A stretch of 64,000 nt of DNA from Streptomyces prunicolor NBRC 13075 (GTDB lineage: Bacteria > Actinomycetota > Actinomycetes > Streptomycetales > Streptomycetaceae), in assembly GCF_000367365.1 (NCBI RefSeq), contig NZ_BARF01000102.1, positions 1 through 64,000 on the forward strand, read 5' to 3'. The notes beneath the pieces were generated by a model. The model saw only the letters and a list, made by a program, of their open reading frames with translations, did no database searches and had not been told where the DNA came from. Below, one piece after another: positions 1 to 9,262 of this stretch (the first letter of the stretch is position 1; each line of letters opens with the position of its first letter). The position numbers were made by a program, and so were the translations under genes.

Positions 1-56
1 AGCCCCCACCGGGCCCGCAGACGAAAGGCCACCCCAACCTCCGTAGACTGACCCAC

Positions 57-1544
57 GTGACTGACAGCGACCCGTTCGAAGAGATCGTCGCCGCCGAGAC
101 CGACCGCGACCCGGATCTCGCGGTGATCGAGGCCGGCAGCCGCACCCTCCGCACCCAGGGCACCAGCGGGCCGCAGGCCGACGTCCCCGGCCGCCCCGAG
201 GACCCCGCGCTGGACAAGGCCCTCCGCACCGTAGAGGCCGACCTCGCCACCCGCTGGGGCGAGACCAAGCTGGAGCCGTCGGTCAGCCGCATCGTCGCCC
301 TGATGGACGTCCTGGGCGACCCCCAGCGCTCGTACCCCTCGATCCACATCACCGGCACGAACGGCAAGACCTCCACGGCCCGCATGATCGAGGCCCTGCT
401 CGGCGCCTTCGAACTGCGCACCGGCCGCTACACCTCCCCGCACGTCCAGTCGATCACCGAACGCATCAGCCTCGACGGCGCCCCGATCTCCGCCGAGCGC
501 TTCATCGAGACGTACGAGGACATCAAGCCGTACATCGAGATGGTGGACGCCCAGCAGGAGTTCCGGCTGTCGTTCTTCGAGGTGCTGACGGGGATGGCGT
601 ACGCGGCCTTCGCAGACGCGCCGGTCGACGTGGCCGTCGTAGAGGTCGGCATGGGCGGTAGCTGGGACGCGACGAACGTGATCGACGCGGCCGTGGCCGT
701 AGTCACCCCCATCGATCTCGACCACACCGACCGCCTCGGCGAGACGACCGGCGAGATCGCCACCGAGAAGGCCGGGATCATCAAGCAGGATGCGACCGTG
801 ATCCTGGCGCAGCAGCCGGTGGACGCGGCGCAGGTGCTCCTGAAGAAGGCCGTCGAGGTGGACGCGACCGTCGCCCGGGAGGGTCTGGAGTTCGGGGTCG
901 TGTCCCGGCATGTTGCCGTCGGCGGGCAGCTCATCAACCTGCGTGGCCTCGGCGGCGAGTACGAGGAGATCTACCTCCCGCTGCACGGGCCCTACCAGGC
1001 GCACAACGCGGCCGTCGCCCTCGCCGCCGTAGAAGCCTTCTTCGGTGTCGGGGCCCAGCGGCCCGATCCGCTCGCCATCGACACCGTGCGGAAGGCCTTC
1101 GCGTCCGTCACCTCGCCCGGGCGGCTGGAGGTGGTGCGGCGGTCGCCGACCGTTGTGCTGGACGCGGCGCACAACCCGGCGGGCGCCCGTGCGACCGCCG
1201 AGGCCGTGGCGGAGGCCTTCGACTTCAGCAAGCTGATCGGGGTCGTGGGCGCGAGCGGTGACAAGAATGTCCGCGGGCTGCTCGAAGCGTTCGAGCCGAT
1301 GTTCGCCGAGGTCGTCGTCACGCAGAACTCCAGTCATCGCGCGATGGACGTGGACGAACTGGCCGGGATCGCCGTCGAGGTGTTCGGCGACGAGCGCGTG
1401 CAGGTCGAGCCGCGGCTGCCCGACGCCCTGGAGGCCGCGATCACGCTGGCCGAGGAGGACGGCGAGTTCGCGGGCGGCGGTGTGCTCGTCACCGGTTCCG
1501 TCATCACCGTGGGTGAGGCCCGACTGCTCCTGGGGAGGGGCTGA
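57..1544 (+). CDS. folC: Dihydrofolate synthase / folylpolyglutamate synthase
   Basis: This cytosolic enzyme adds glutamate to dihydropteroate and to folates with ATP. The Mur-ligase-type P-loop HITGTNGKTSTA lies near residues 96-108, and the C-terminal ligase domain carries VVLDAAHNPAGA near residue 365. At 495 residues it is longer than the roughly 430 usual in E. coli; the extra length is mainly an acidic N-terminal extension of about 60 residues before the helix TRWGETKLEPSVSRI, which is common in actinomycete FolC. The GTG start at 57 is the first in frame, and an internal start cannot be excluded. The DUF4233 gene follows after 6 bp, so the two are probably co-transcribed. Family assignment is secure from the motifs. 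Confidence 0.95.
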   Translation: MTDSDPFEEIVAAETDRDPDLAVIEAGSRTLRTQGTSGPQADVPGRPEDPALDKALRTVEADLATRWGETKLEPSVSRIVALMDVLGDPQRSYPSIHITGTNGKTSTARMIEALLGAFELRTGRYTSPHVQSITERISLDGAPISAERFIETYEDIKPYIEMVDAQQEFRLSFFEVLTGMAYAAFADAPVDVAVVEVGMGGSWDATNVIDAAVAVVTPIDLDHTDRLGETTGEIATEKAGIIKQDATVILAQQPVDAAQVLLKKAVEVDATVAREGLEFGVVSRHVAVGGQLINLRGLGGEYEEIYLPLHGPYQAHNAAVALAAVEAFFGVGAQRPDPLAIDTVRKAFASVTSPGRLEVVRRSPTVVLDAAHNPAGARATAEAVAEAFDFSKLIGVVGASGDKNVRGLLEAFEPMFAEVVVTQNSSHRAMDVDELAGIAVEVFGDERVQVEPRLPDALEAAITLAEEDGEFAGGGVLVTGSVITVGEARLLLGRG

Positions 1545-1550
1545 CTTTCC

Positions 1551-1916
1551 GTGCGTACGCTCTGTTCTTCCACGCTGATCGGCGAGTTCTTCGTGATCGG
1601 CTTCGCCGGGCTCGTGGCCATGAAGGACCCGGACCTGGCCACCTCCACCGTGTGGACGGTCTGCGGGATCGCGATGTTCCTGTCCGTCGCGCTGTGCGGC
1701 GTGGTGACCCGGCCGGGCGGCATCGCGCTCGGCTGGGCGCTGCAGATCGCGCTGATCGCGTCGGGCCTGGTCGTGCCGTCGATGTTCTTCCTCGGGGCGA
1801 TCTTCGCGGCCCTGTGGTGGGCCTCCGTCCACTACGGCCGGAAGATCGACGAGGCGAAGGCACGGTTCGCGGCACAGGCCGCGCAGGCCGACTCCGCCAC
1901 TCCCGGCGCGGCGTGA
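1551..1916 (+). CDS. DUF4233 small membrane protein
   Basis: This is a 121-residue integral membrane protein of unknown function. Three to four hydrophobic segments are visible, roughly residues 8-26, 34-51 and 57-86, followed by a charged, alanine-rich cytoplasmic tail. Its place directly between folC and ndk, 6 bp after the folC stop, matches what I know of DUF4233 proteins in actinomycetes. It starts with GTG. Co-transcription with folC is inferred from the spacing; nothing in the sequence indicates a biochemical role. Confidence 0.85.
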   Translation: MRTLCSSTLIGEFFVIGFAGLVAMKDPDLATSTVWTVCGIAMFLSVALCGVVTRPGGIALGWALQIALIASGLVVPSMFFLGAIFAALWWASVHYGRKIDEAKARFAAQAAQADSATPGAA

Positions 1917-2030
1917 CTCCACTACACCTGACGTTGCGTAATGGGCGCATGGACACGCCCTGTAACCTCGGGATTGTCGTGAGACGACCGTGAGTCGACC
2001 CGCACCATCATGATCAGAAGGAGCCCCGTC

Positions 2031-2444
2031 GTGACCCAGCGCACCCTCGTCCTGCTCAAGCCCGACGCCGTACGTCGTGGCCTGACCGGCGAGATCATCA
2101 GCCGGATCGAGCGCAAGGCCGACTGGCGGATCACCGCGCTGGAGCTGCGCACCCTGGACCAGGACACCCTGGAGCAGCACTACGGCGAGCACAAGGGCAA
2201 GGTCTTCTACGAGCCGCTGGTGGAGTTCATGGCCTCCGGTCCCGTCGTCGCCCTGATCGTCGAGGGCGAGCGGGTCATCGAGGGCGTACGCCAGTTGGCC
2301 GGTCCGACCGACCCGATCGCCGCCGCCCCCGGCTCCATCCGGGGCGACTTCGGAGTCATCGTGCGCGAGAACCTGATCCACGCCTCGGACTCGGAGGAGT
2401 CCGCCGAACGCGAGGTGAAGATCTTCTTCCCCGGGCGCGGCTGA
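2031..2444 (+). CDS. ndk: Nucleoside diphosphate kinase
   Basis: This enzyme transfers the gamma phosphate between nucleoside triphosphates and diphosphates through a phosphohistidine. The protein has 137 residues, the usual bacterial length, and starts MTQRTLVLLKPDAV. The catalytic histidine sits in ENLIHASDS near residue 115. The GTG at 2031 is chosen because AGAAGGAG lies 7 bases before it; an upstream in-frame ATG at 2010 lacks a comparable site. A hairpin follows the gene at 2477-2500. Confidence 0.97.
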   Translation: MTQRTLVLLKPDAVRRGLTGEIISRIERKADWRITALELRTLDQDTLEQHYGEHKGKVFYEPLVEFMASGPVVALIVEGERVIEGVRQLAGPTDPIAAAPGSIRGDFGVIVRENLIHASDSEESAEREVKIFFPGRG

Positions 2445-2476
2445 ATCTCCATCAGTAACCCACATGCCTGACCAGG

Positions 2477-2504
2477 GACGGCCGCGTTTTTCCGGCCGTC
2501 TCTT
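2477..2504 (+). terminator. Rho-independent terminator after ndk
   Basis: GACGGCCG pairs with CGGCCGTC (8 bp, 8-base loop) and is followed by TCTT. It separates ndk from the mreB transcription unit. The remaining leader up to mreB at 2709 shows no clear gene; a TACGAT hexamer at 2624-2629 is a possible -10 element without a convincing -35. Confidence 0.7.
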
Positions 2505-2708
2505 GGCATATGCGTGCCGATCGGGGGAACGAGTGCCCCCGTTGGGCCGTCTCCACAAGCGAGGCCGTGCCTCACATGCTGACAATGGCGAAGACCCTCG
2601 CGCAGTGTTCGTGATGGCGCGTCTACGATGGAAGCCTTCACGTCACTGCACCCACTTCGCCGACCTGAAAAGCCCTCAAAAGCTCCCAGGAAGGCCAGAC
2701 GAATCCTG

Positions 2709-3740
2709 ATGGGGAACTCAATGTCGTTCATCGGCCGTGACATGGCTGTCGACCTCGGGACCGCCAACACGCTGGTGTACGTCAGGGGTCGCGGGATCGT
2801 ACTCAACGAGCCGTCCGTCGTCGCGATCAACACCAACACCGGTGGCATTCTCGCGGTCGGCTCCGAAGCCAAGAAGATGATCGGGCGCACGCCCGGCAAC
2901 ATCGTTGCCGTACGTCCGCTGAAGGACGGTGTCATCGCCGACTTCGAGATCACCGAGCGCATGCTCCGCTACTTCATCCTGAAGATCCACAAGCGGCGCT
3001 ATCTGGCCCGCCCCCGCGTCGTCGTCTGTGTGCCCTCGGGCATCACGGGCGTCGAGCGCCGTGCCGTCATCGAGGCGTCGTCCCAGGCCGGGGCCCGCCA
3101 GGTGCACATCATCGAGGAGCCCATGGCCGCGGCCATCGGTTCCGGCCTGCCGGTCCACGAGGCCACGGGCAACATGGTGGTGGACATCGGCGGCGGCACC
3201 ACGGAGGTCGCGGTCATCTCGCTCGGTGGCATCGTCACCGCCCAGTCCATCCGCGTCGCGGGCGACGAGTTGGACAACGCGATCATCCAGCACATCAAGA
3301 AGGAGTACTCGCTCCTTCTGGGTGAGCGGACGGCTGAGCAGATCAAGATCACGATTGGTTCCGCGTACGACCTCGACGACGACCAGCACACCGAAATCCG
3401 TGGCCGGGACCTGGTCTCCGGCCTGCCCAAGACCGTCGTCATCTCGGCGGCCGAAGTCCGCAAGGCGATCGAAGAGCCCGTCAACGCGATCGTCGACGCG
3501 GTGAAGACGACCCTCGACAAGTGCCCGCCGGAGCTGTCCGGGGACATCATGGACCGCGGAATCGTTCTGACCGGCGGCGGAGCCCTGCTGCAGGGTCTCG
3601 ACGAGCGGCTGCGCCGGGAGACCGGCATGCCGATCCACATCGCCGAGGACCCGCTGGACAGCGTGGCGCTCGGCTCCGGAAAGTGCGTCGAGGAGTTCGA
3701 GGCGCTCCAGCAGGTGCTGGACGCCCAGCCGCGCAGATGA
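2709..3740 (+). CDS. mreB: Rod shape-determining protein MreB
   Basis: This is a bacterial actin homologue that polymerises under the membrane. In Streptomyces it is known mainly for spore-wall synthesis rather than hyphal growth. The actin-fold phosphate motifs are present: AVDLGTANT near residue 14 and VDIGGGTTEVAV near residue 158, and the later LTGGGALLQGL contacts adenosine. It has 343 residues, the normal length. The ATG at 2709 has AGGAAGG about 14 bases upstream, which is distant; the ATG at 2721 is an alternative. mreC, mreD, PBP2 and rodA follow in the same direction and the set should act as one wall-synthesis machine. Confidence 0.97.
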   Translation: MGNSMSFIGRDMAVDLGTANTLVYVRGRGIVLNEPSVVAINTNTGGILAVGSEAKKMIGRTPGNIVAVRPLKDGVIADFEITERMLRYFILKIHKRRYLARPRVVVCVPSGITGVERRAVIEASSQAGARQVHIIEEPMAAAIGSGLPVHEATGNMVVDIGGGTTEVAVISLGGIVTAQSIRVAGDELDNAIIQHIKKEYSLLLGERTAEQIKITIGSAYDLDDDQHTEIRGRDLVSGLPKTVVISAAEVRKAIEEPVNAIVDAVKTTLDKCPPELSGDIMDRGIVLTGGGALLQGLDERLRRETGMPIHIAEDPLDSVALGSGKCVEEFEALQQVLDAQPRR

Positions 3741-3900
3741 CGTAACGCTTCGATTCCGCCGTACGGGATGATCTCCTCTCGTGCGGCGGATCGTTGATAC
3801 GGAGGCATAGGCTCCGTCATAAGCCTCCATTCACATCTGACGGGGCCTCCGTACACACACCTGCCTACACACCTGCATACCCGAACCTCTGCACATTTCT

Positions 3901-4866
3901 ATGAGGAAGGCACGGCCGCCGCACGTGAGGGACACACGAGAGAGCCGGCTGCTCCTGGTGCTGCTGATCGCCGTAGCGTTCGCGTTGATCACGGTGGACA
4001 TCCGGGGAGGGCAGGACTCACCGGTCGACGGAGCCCGCCGGGCCGCGGCCACCGTGTTCGGCCCGATCGAGAACGGTGTGTCGTCCGCCGTCGACCCGGT
4101 CGGTGACGCGGTCTCCGCGGTCCGCGACTCCGGTGAGCGGCACGACCGGCTCGCGGTCCTGGAGAAGGAGAACGCGGCCCTCAAGGCGAAGCTCGGCAGC
4201 GACGACCGCAACCGCAGCCGCCTGACCCAGCTCGACAAGATGCTGAAGGTGGCCGGCGAGGGCCAGTACGGCATCAAGGGCGCCCAGGTCATCGCGATAG
4301 GAGCCGCCCAGAGCTTCTCCTGGACGATCACCATCGACATCGGCGCCAACGACGGCATCAAGCGCGACATGACCGTCCTCAACGGCAACGGCCTGGTCGG
4401 GCGCGTGACGACCGTCGGCCCCGACACCGCCACCGTGCTCCTCGCCAACGACCCCGACTTCACCGTCGGCACCCGCATGGAGGGCAACGACGAACTCGGC
4501 TTCGCCTCCGGCGAGGGCGACGGCCCGCTGCGCGTCGAACTCCTCAACGGCAAGGCCGAGGTGAAGAAGGGCGACCGGCTGGTCACCTTCGGCTCGCAGG
4601 CCGACAAGCCGTTCGTGCCCGGCGTCCCGGTCGGTGTCGTCTCGCGCGTCGACCCCTCCGGCGGCGGCCTGACCCGCACGCTGTACGTCACGCCGTACGT
4701 GAACTTCACCAAGCTCGACATCGTCGGCGTCGTCGTGGAAGCCCCGAAGAAGGACCCGCGCGACACGGTCCTGCCCGCGAAGTCCAAGCCGACCCCGATC
4801 CCGACGGTGACCGTCACGGCCACCCCGTCCGCGAACGCGCCGGTCGACGGCCAGCAACAGCAGTAG
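3901..4866 (+). CDS. mreC: Rod shape-determining protein MreC
   Basis: This bitopic membrane protein links MreB to periplasmic wall enzymes. A transmembrane helix (LLLVLLIAVAFALITVDI) near residues 16-34 is followed by a short coiled coil (LAVLEKENAALKAKLGSDD, near residues 83-101) and the beta-barrel MreC domain to about residue 290. The C-terminal tail is rich in proline and threonine and ends in glutamines. No strong ribosome site precedes the ATG, and the 160-bp gap after mreB contains several short inverted repeats but no clear terminator. mreD follows after 12 bp. Confidence 0.95.
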   Translation: MRKARPPHVRDTRESRLLLVLLIAVAFALITVDIRGGQDSPVDGARRAAATVFGPIENGVSSAVDPVGDAVSAVRDSGERHDRLAVLEKENAALKAKLGSDDRNRSRLTQLDKMLKVAGEGQYGIKGAQVIAIGAAQSFSWTITIDIGANDGIKRDMTVLNGNGLVGRVTTVGPDTATVLLANDPDFTVGTRMEGNDELGFASGEGDGPLRVELLNGKAEVKKGDRLVTFGSQADKPFVPGVPVGVVSRVDPSGGGLTRTLYVTPYVNFTKLDIVGVVVEAPKKDPRDTVLPAKSKPTPIPTVTVTATPSANAPVDGQQQQ

Positions 4867-4878
4867 GAGCCCCTCCCC

Positions 4879-5547
4879 ATGCGTGTCAACCGGATCCTGC
4901 TCTCCGTGCCGCTGGTCGTCGTCGCCCTCGTGATCCAGGTGAGCGTCCTCGCCCGCCTCCACCTCCCGGGCGCCGTCCCCGACCTGCTGCTCCTCACGGT
5001 CCTCGGCCTGGCCATGGTCTACGGCCATGTCGCGGGCGCCCTCATCGGCTTCGGCGCGGGCCTCCTCGCCGACCTCGCCCCGCCCGCCGACCACGCGGCC
5101 GGCCGCTACGCCCTCGTCCTGTGCGTCATCGGCTACCTCGCCGGCCTGGCGAAACCGGAGAACGGCCGCCTGAAGTCGGCGACCGGCCCGATGGCCGTCG
5201 TGGTCGCCGCCGCGATCGGCGCCACCGTGCTCTACGCCGGTGTCGGCGCCCTCGTCGGCGACACCGCCGCCCGCCATGTGGGCCTGGGCAGCCTGCTGTT
5301 CACGGCCGCCCTGTACGACCTGCTGCTCGCCCCGTTCGTCGTCCCCGGCGTCATGGCGCTGGCCCGGCGTGCCGACAACGACCCGCTCGCGGAGACCAAC
5401 GCCGCCAAGTCGGCCGACATCTCCTCGGGTTGGCTCTCCTCGGGCACCGGCCTGAAGATCGGCGGCCAGCGCGGTGGCCTGCGGATGAAGACGGCTCGCG
5501 CGCGGGTGGCCCGGGCCGGGCGCATCAAGGGGGTCAAGCGGCTTTGA
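4879..5547 (+). CDS. mreD: Rod shape-determining protein MreD
   Basis: This is the integral membrane partner of MreC in the elongation complex. Several hydrophobic helices span roughly residues 7-25, 34-75, 82-95, 105-135 and 140-165, followed by a basic cytoplasmic tail rich in arginine and lysine. At 222 residues it is longer than the roughly 160 of E. coli MreD because of this tail, which is typical of actinomycetes. The gene lies 12 bp after mreC and in the same direction, so it is probably co-transcribed. Confidence 0.93.
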   Translation: MRVNRILLSVPLVVVALVIQVSVLARLHLPGAVPDLLLLTVLGLAMVYGHVAGALIGFGAGLLADLAPPADHAAGRYALVLCVIGYLAGLAKPENGRLKSATGPMAVVVAAAIGATVLYAGVGALVGDTAARHVGLGSLLFTAALYDLLLAPFVVPGVMALARRADNDPLAETNAAKSADISSGWLSSGTGLKIGGQRGGLRMKTARARVARAGRIKGVKRL

Positions 5548-5643
5548 GGGCAGGGGAGTTGGCGTACGGCCTCACAGGTAGTTCGTATATGACTCATACA
5601 CGCATCGACGCGTACACGCACTGAGAGGGGGAGGCAGCACCAC

Positions 5644-5706
5644 ATGACCAACGCCCACCCGTCTCCCACCACCACCCTCAAAGGGATGGGCTTCGCCCAT
5701 GACTAA
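5644..5706 (+). CDS. 20-codon upstream ORF overlapping the PBP2 start
   Basis: A short frame begins with ATG 9 bases after a very strong purine stretch, GAGGGGGAGG at 5625-5634. It encodes a 20-residue peptide starting MTNAHPSPTTTLKG and stops with TAA at 5704-5706, inside the PBP2 gene. The PBP2 start at 5699 therefore overlaps its last codons in another frame. PBP2's own site is the weaker AAAGGGA at 5680-5686. The arrangement suggests translational coupling; whether the peptide itself matters is unknown. Confidence 0.5.
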   Translation: MTNAHPSPTTTLKGMGFAHD

Positions 5707-7963
5707 CATTCCCGAGACCGGTCGGACTCCACGGGTTCAGATCAGGCTCGTCGTCATCCAGATTCTCGTCCTCTCCCTCCTCGGCACCCTCGGCGGGCGC
5801 CTCTGGTACCTGCAGATCCGTGAGGGCGCCGCGTACCAGAAGGAAGCGTCCGGCAACCACGTCCAGCAGGTCGTCGAGCCCGCGGTGCGCGGCTCGATAC
5901 TGGACGCGCGCGGTGTGCCGCTCGCCGACAACGAGACCCGGCTCGTGGTCTCCGCCTCCCGCACCGACCTGCTGAAGCAGGCCGACGACGGCAAGGCCGT
6001 CCTCACCAAGCTGTCCGGCGTGCTGGGCCTCAAGCCCGCGGACGTCATCCAGAAGGTCCGGCTGTGCGACGCGAAGACCCCGCAGCCCTGCTGGAACGGC
6101 TCGCCCTACCAGCCCATCCCGATCACCGACGAGGCCACCGCCAAGCAGGCCCTGCAGATCCGCGAGCGCGCCGAGGACTTCCCCGGCATCACCGCCGAGC
6201 CCGAGGCCGTACGGCGCTACGCGGCCCCCGGTGACGCCAACGCGGCCCAGGTCCTCGGCTATCTCTCGCCGGTCACCGACGACGAGATCACCCAGGCCAA
6301 GGACTCCGACTCGCCGTATCTGCGCTCCGACCAGGTCGGCCGCTCCGGCCTGGAGCGCGAGTACGACAAGGAGCTGCGTGGCAAGGCCGGCGTCACCCGC
6401 TACGAGGTCGACAACCTCGGCCGCGTCATCGGCAAGGCCAACTCCGATGCCGCGCAGCCCGGTTCGAACCTCGTCACCAGCATCGACGCCCGCGTGCAGC
6501 GCGTCGCCGAGTACCAGCTCGACAAGGCGATGAAGACCGCCCGCCAGCAGTTCGACAAGATCACCGGCGAGAACTACAAGGCCGACTCCGGTGCCGTGGT
6601 CGTGATGGAGGCCAAGACCGGCCGGATCGTCGCCATGGCGTCCGCGCCGACGTACGACCCGAACGTCTGGGTCGGCGGCATCTCCGCCAAGGACTACAAG
6701 CAGCTCACCGGCAAGAACTCCGACTACCCGCTGCTGAACCGCGCCATACAGGGTCAGTCGGCGCCCGGTTCGACGTTCAAGGTGGTCTCCACGGCCGCCG
6801 CGGTCGAGGCCGGCTACAAGTGGGACGGCGGCTACCCCTGCACGAGTTCGTACTCGGTGGGCGGCCAGGTCTTCAAGAACTTCGAGGGCGAGAACTTCGG
6901 CCCCATCTCGCTGGGCCGCGCGCTCGAGGTCTCCTGCGACACCGTCTTCTACGGTCTCGCCGACTCCCAGTGGAAGAAGGACGGCGGCATCAACCCGAAG
7001 AAGGGTGAGCCGAAGGACTACTTCTACAAGGCGGCCCACCAGTTCGGCCTCGGCAAGACCACCGGCGTCGACCTTCCCAACGAGGTCACGGGCCGGATCC
7101 CGGACCGCAAGTGGAAGCAGGAGACCTGGGAGGCCAACAAGGCCTACTGGTGCAAGACCGGCAAGAAGGGCGGCACGTACGTCCAGCAGATCGCGTACGA
7201 GAACTGCCTCGAAGGCAACAAGATGCGCGAGGGCGACTCGATCAACTACTCCATCGGCCAGGGCGACACCCTCGTCACGCCGATCCAGGAGGCCATGATC
7301 TACGGCGCCCTCGCCAACGGCGGCACCGAGTACGTCCCGACCATCGGCAAGGCGATCGTCAGCGCCGACGGCAAGACCGTCACGGAGATCAAGCCCAAGG
7401 TGAAGGCCAAGCTGCCGATCAGCGCGGCCACCCACAAGGGCATCGACAAGGCCCTCGCGGGCGTGGTCACCAGCGGTACCGCGGCCTGGAAGTTCCAGGG
7501 CTGGCCGCAGGACAAGATCGAGCTGCACGCCAAGACGGGTACGGCGGAGGTCTACGGCAAGCAGACCACCTCCTGGTTCGCCACCTACACCAAGGACTAC
7601 ACGGTCGTCATGACGATCGCGCAGGCCGGTACGGGTTCCGGCGCCTCCGGTGAGGCCGTGCGCAACATCTACAACGCGATGTACGGCGTCCAGGCCGACG
7701 GTTCCATCGACAAGAAGAAGGCGATGCTGCCCACGCCGCAGACAAGCCTGCCGAAGGTCCGCGCCGACGGCACGATCGCCTCCCCGAAGATCACCGCCGA
7801 CCCGGCCAAGGAGCTGGAGAAGCAGCAGGAGAAGGCGACCGAGGGCGGCGTCACGCCTGCGGACGACACCCAGCAGCCGGCCATCGCGCCCTCACCGTCC
7901 ACCACCAACAGCAACACCCGCAGGCGTCCGCGCAGAAGGGGTAGCCGGAGGATGCTCACGTGA
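5699..7963 (+). CDS. mrdA: Penicillin-binding protein 2, peptidoglycan transpeptidase
   Basis: This class B PBP cross-links peptidoglycan for the elongation/spore-wall machine together with RodA. An N-terminal anchor helix lies near residues 16-33, then a PBP-dimer domain to about residue 270, then the transpeptidase domain. The active serine is Ser358 in SAPGSTFK, and the KTG box is AKTGTAE near Lys612. The SxN-like motif is represented by SIGQGD. A 754-residue length and a lysine- and threonine-rich C-terminal tail of about 70 residues make it longer than E. coli PBP2 (about 630). It overlaps rodA by 4 bp (GTGA), which supports co-translation. Confidence 0.96.
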   Translation: MTNIPETGRTPRVQIRLVVIQILVLSLLGTLGGRLWYLQIREGAAYQKEASGNHVQQVVEPAVRGSILDARGVPLADNETRLVVSASRTDLLKQADDGKAVLTKLSGVLGLKPADVIQKVRLCDAKTPQPCWNGSPYQPIPITDEATAKQALQIRERAEDFPGITAEPEAVRRYAAPGDANAAQVLGYLSPVTDDEITQAKDSDSPYLRSDQVGRSGLEREYDKELRGKAGVTRYEVDNLGRVIGKANSDAAQPGSNLVTSIDARVQRVAEYQLDKAMKTARQQFDKITGENYKADSGAVVVMEAKTGRIVAMASAPTYDPNVWVGGISAKDYKQLTGKNSDYPLLNRAIQGQSAPGSTFKVVSTAAAVEAGYKWDGGYPCTSSYSVGGQVFKNFEGENFGPISLGRALEVSCDTVFYGLADSQWKKDGGINPKKGEPKDYFYKAAHQFGLGKTTGVDLPNEVTGRIPDRKWKQETWEANKAYWCKTGKKGGTYVQQIAYENCLEGNKMREGDSINYSIGQGDTLVTPIQEAMIYGALANGGTEYVPTIGKAIVSADGKTVTEIKPKVKAKLPISAATHKGIDKALAGVVTSGTAAWKFQGWPQDKIELHAKTGTAEVYGKQTTSWFATYTKDYTVVMTIAQAGTGSGASGEAVRNIYNAMYGVQADGSIDKKKAMLPTPQTSLPKVRADGTIASPKITADPAKELEKQQEKATEGGVTPADDTQQPAIAPSPSTTNSNTRRRPRRRGSRRMLT

Positions 7964-9156
7964 CCGGCAACAGCTTCTCCGTCTCCGGATACGGGCCCGA
8001 CCGGGCCGGCTGGACGCGGGTCTTCGCCCGTGACTCGCTGGCCCGCCGGCTGGACTGGCCGATACTGCTGTCGGCGATCGGCCTGTCCCTGATCGGCTCG
8101 CTGCTGGTCTTCTCGGCGACCCGCAACCGCACCGAGATCAACCAGGGCGACCAGTACTACTTCCTGATCCGGCACCTGATGAACACCGGCATCGGCATCG
8201 CCCTGATGATCGCCGTGATCTGGCTCGGCCACCGCACCCTGCGCGTCGTCGTCCCGTTCCTGTACGGCGCCTCGGTGTTCGGCATCCTGCTGGTGCTCAC
8301 CCCGCTGGGCTCCACGGTCAACGGCGCGCACTCCTGGATCGTGCTCGGCGGCGGCTTCTCGCTCCAGCCCTCGGAGTTCGTGAAGATCACGATCATCCTG
8401 GGCATGGCGATGATCCTCGCCGCCCGGGTCGACGCGGGCGACAAGCCCCACCCCGACCACCGCACGGTCCTCCAGGCCCTGGGCCTCGCCTCGGTGCCGA
8501 TGATGATCGTCATGCTGATGCCCGACCTCGGCTCGGTCATGGTCATGGTCATCATCGTGCTCGGCGTGCTGCTGGCCTCCGGCGCCCCGAACCGCTGGAT
8601 CTTCGGCCTGCTCGGCGCGGGCGTCCTGGGCGCGATCGCCGTGTGGCAGCTGCACTTCCTGGACGAGTACCAGATCGCCCGCTTCGCGGCCTTCGCCAAC
8701 CCGAGCCTCGACCCGGCCGGCGTCGGCTACAACACCAACCAGGCCCGCATCGCGATCGGCTCCGGCGGCCTCACCGGCGAGGGCCTGTTCCACGGCTCCC
8801 AGACGACGGGCCAGTTCGTCCCCGAGCAGCAGACAGACTTCGTCTTCACCGTCGCGGGCGAGGAGTTGGGCTTCGTGGGCGCGGGCCTGATCCTCGTCCT
8901 CCTCGGCGTGGTCCTGTGGCGCGCCTGCCGCATCGCCCGCGACTCGACCGAGCTCTACGGCACGATCGTCGCCGCCGGGATCGTCGCCTGGTTCGCCTTC
9001 CAGGCCTTCGAGAACGTCGGCATGACCCTCGGCATCATGCCGGTCACCGGCCTGCCACTGCCCTTCGTGTCGTACGGCGGAACGTCGATGTTCGCGGTGT
9101 GGCTCGCGGTGGGGCTGTTGCAGTCGATCCGGGTGCAGCGCCCCATGTCCGCCTGA
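7960..9156 (+). CDS. rodA: RodA/SEDS peptidoglycan glycosyltransferase
   Basis: This SEDS-family membrane enzyme polymerises lipid II and works with the class B PBP encoded just upstream. The 398-residue protein has about ten hydrophobic helices. Typical family stretches are visible, such as SLQPSEFVKI, QSDFVF-like EQQTDFVFTVAGEELGF and the late LPFVSYGGTSM. The GTG start overlaps the PBP2 stop by 4 bases. Sequence and position indicate RodA rather than the cell-division paralogue FtsW. Confidence 0.96.
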   Translation: MTGNSFSVSGYGPDRAGWTRVFARDSLARRLDWPILLSAIGLSLIGSLLVFSATRNRTEINQGDQYYFLIRHLMNTGIGIALMIAVIWLGHRTLRVVVPFLYGASVFGILLVLTPLGSTVNGAHSWIVLGGGFSLQPSEFVKITIILGMAMILAARVDAGDKPHPDHRTVLQALGLASVPMMIVMLMPDLGSVMVMVIIVLGVLLASGAPNRWIFGLLGAGVLGAIAVWQLHFLDEYQIARFAAFANPSLDPAGVGYNTNQARIAIGSGGLTGEGLFHGSQTTGQFVPEQQTDFVFTVAGEELGFVGAGLILVLLGVVLWRACRIARDSTELYGTIVAAGIVAWFAFQAFENVGMTLGIMPVTGLPLPFVSYGGTSMFAVWLAVGLLQSIRVQRPMSA

Positions 9157-9262
9157 CCGCCGCCGTTGCATGGGGCGCTACCTGCATGTTCACCCGGGTT
9201 TCCCTCGGGTTCATGTGGGTTGCCCCCTGCCGTTCCGCCTCGTGGGCAACTAGATTCAGGTC

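Noticed and set aside
2464..2709. Possible 81-residue gene between ndk and mreB
   Set aside because: It starts inside the ndk terminator, has no ribosome site and no family; treated as leader DNA.
5678..7528. A 616-codon minus-strand frame opposite PBP2
   Set aside because: Low-complexity Gly/Leu/Asp/Arg translation typical of antisense frames; PBP2 motifs on the plus strand are clear.
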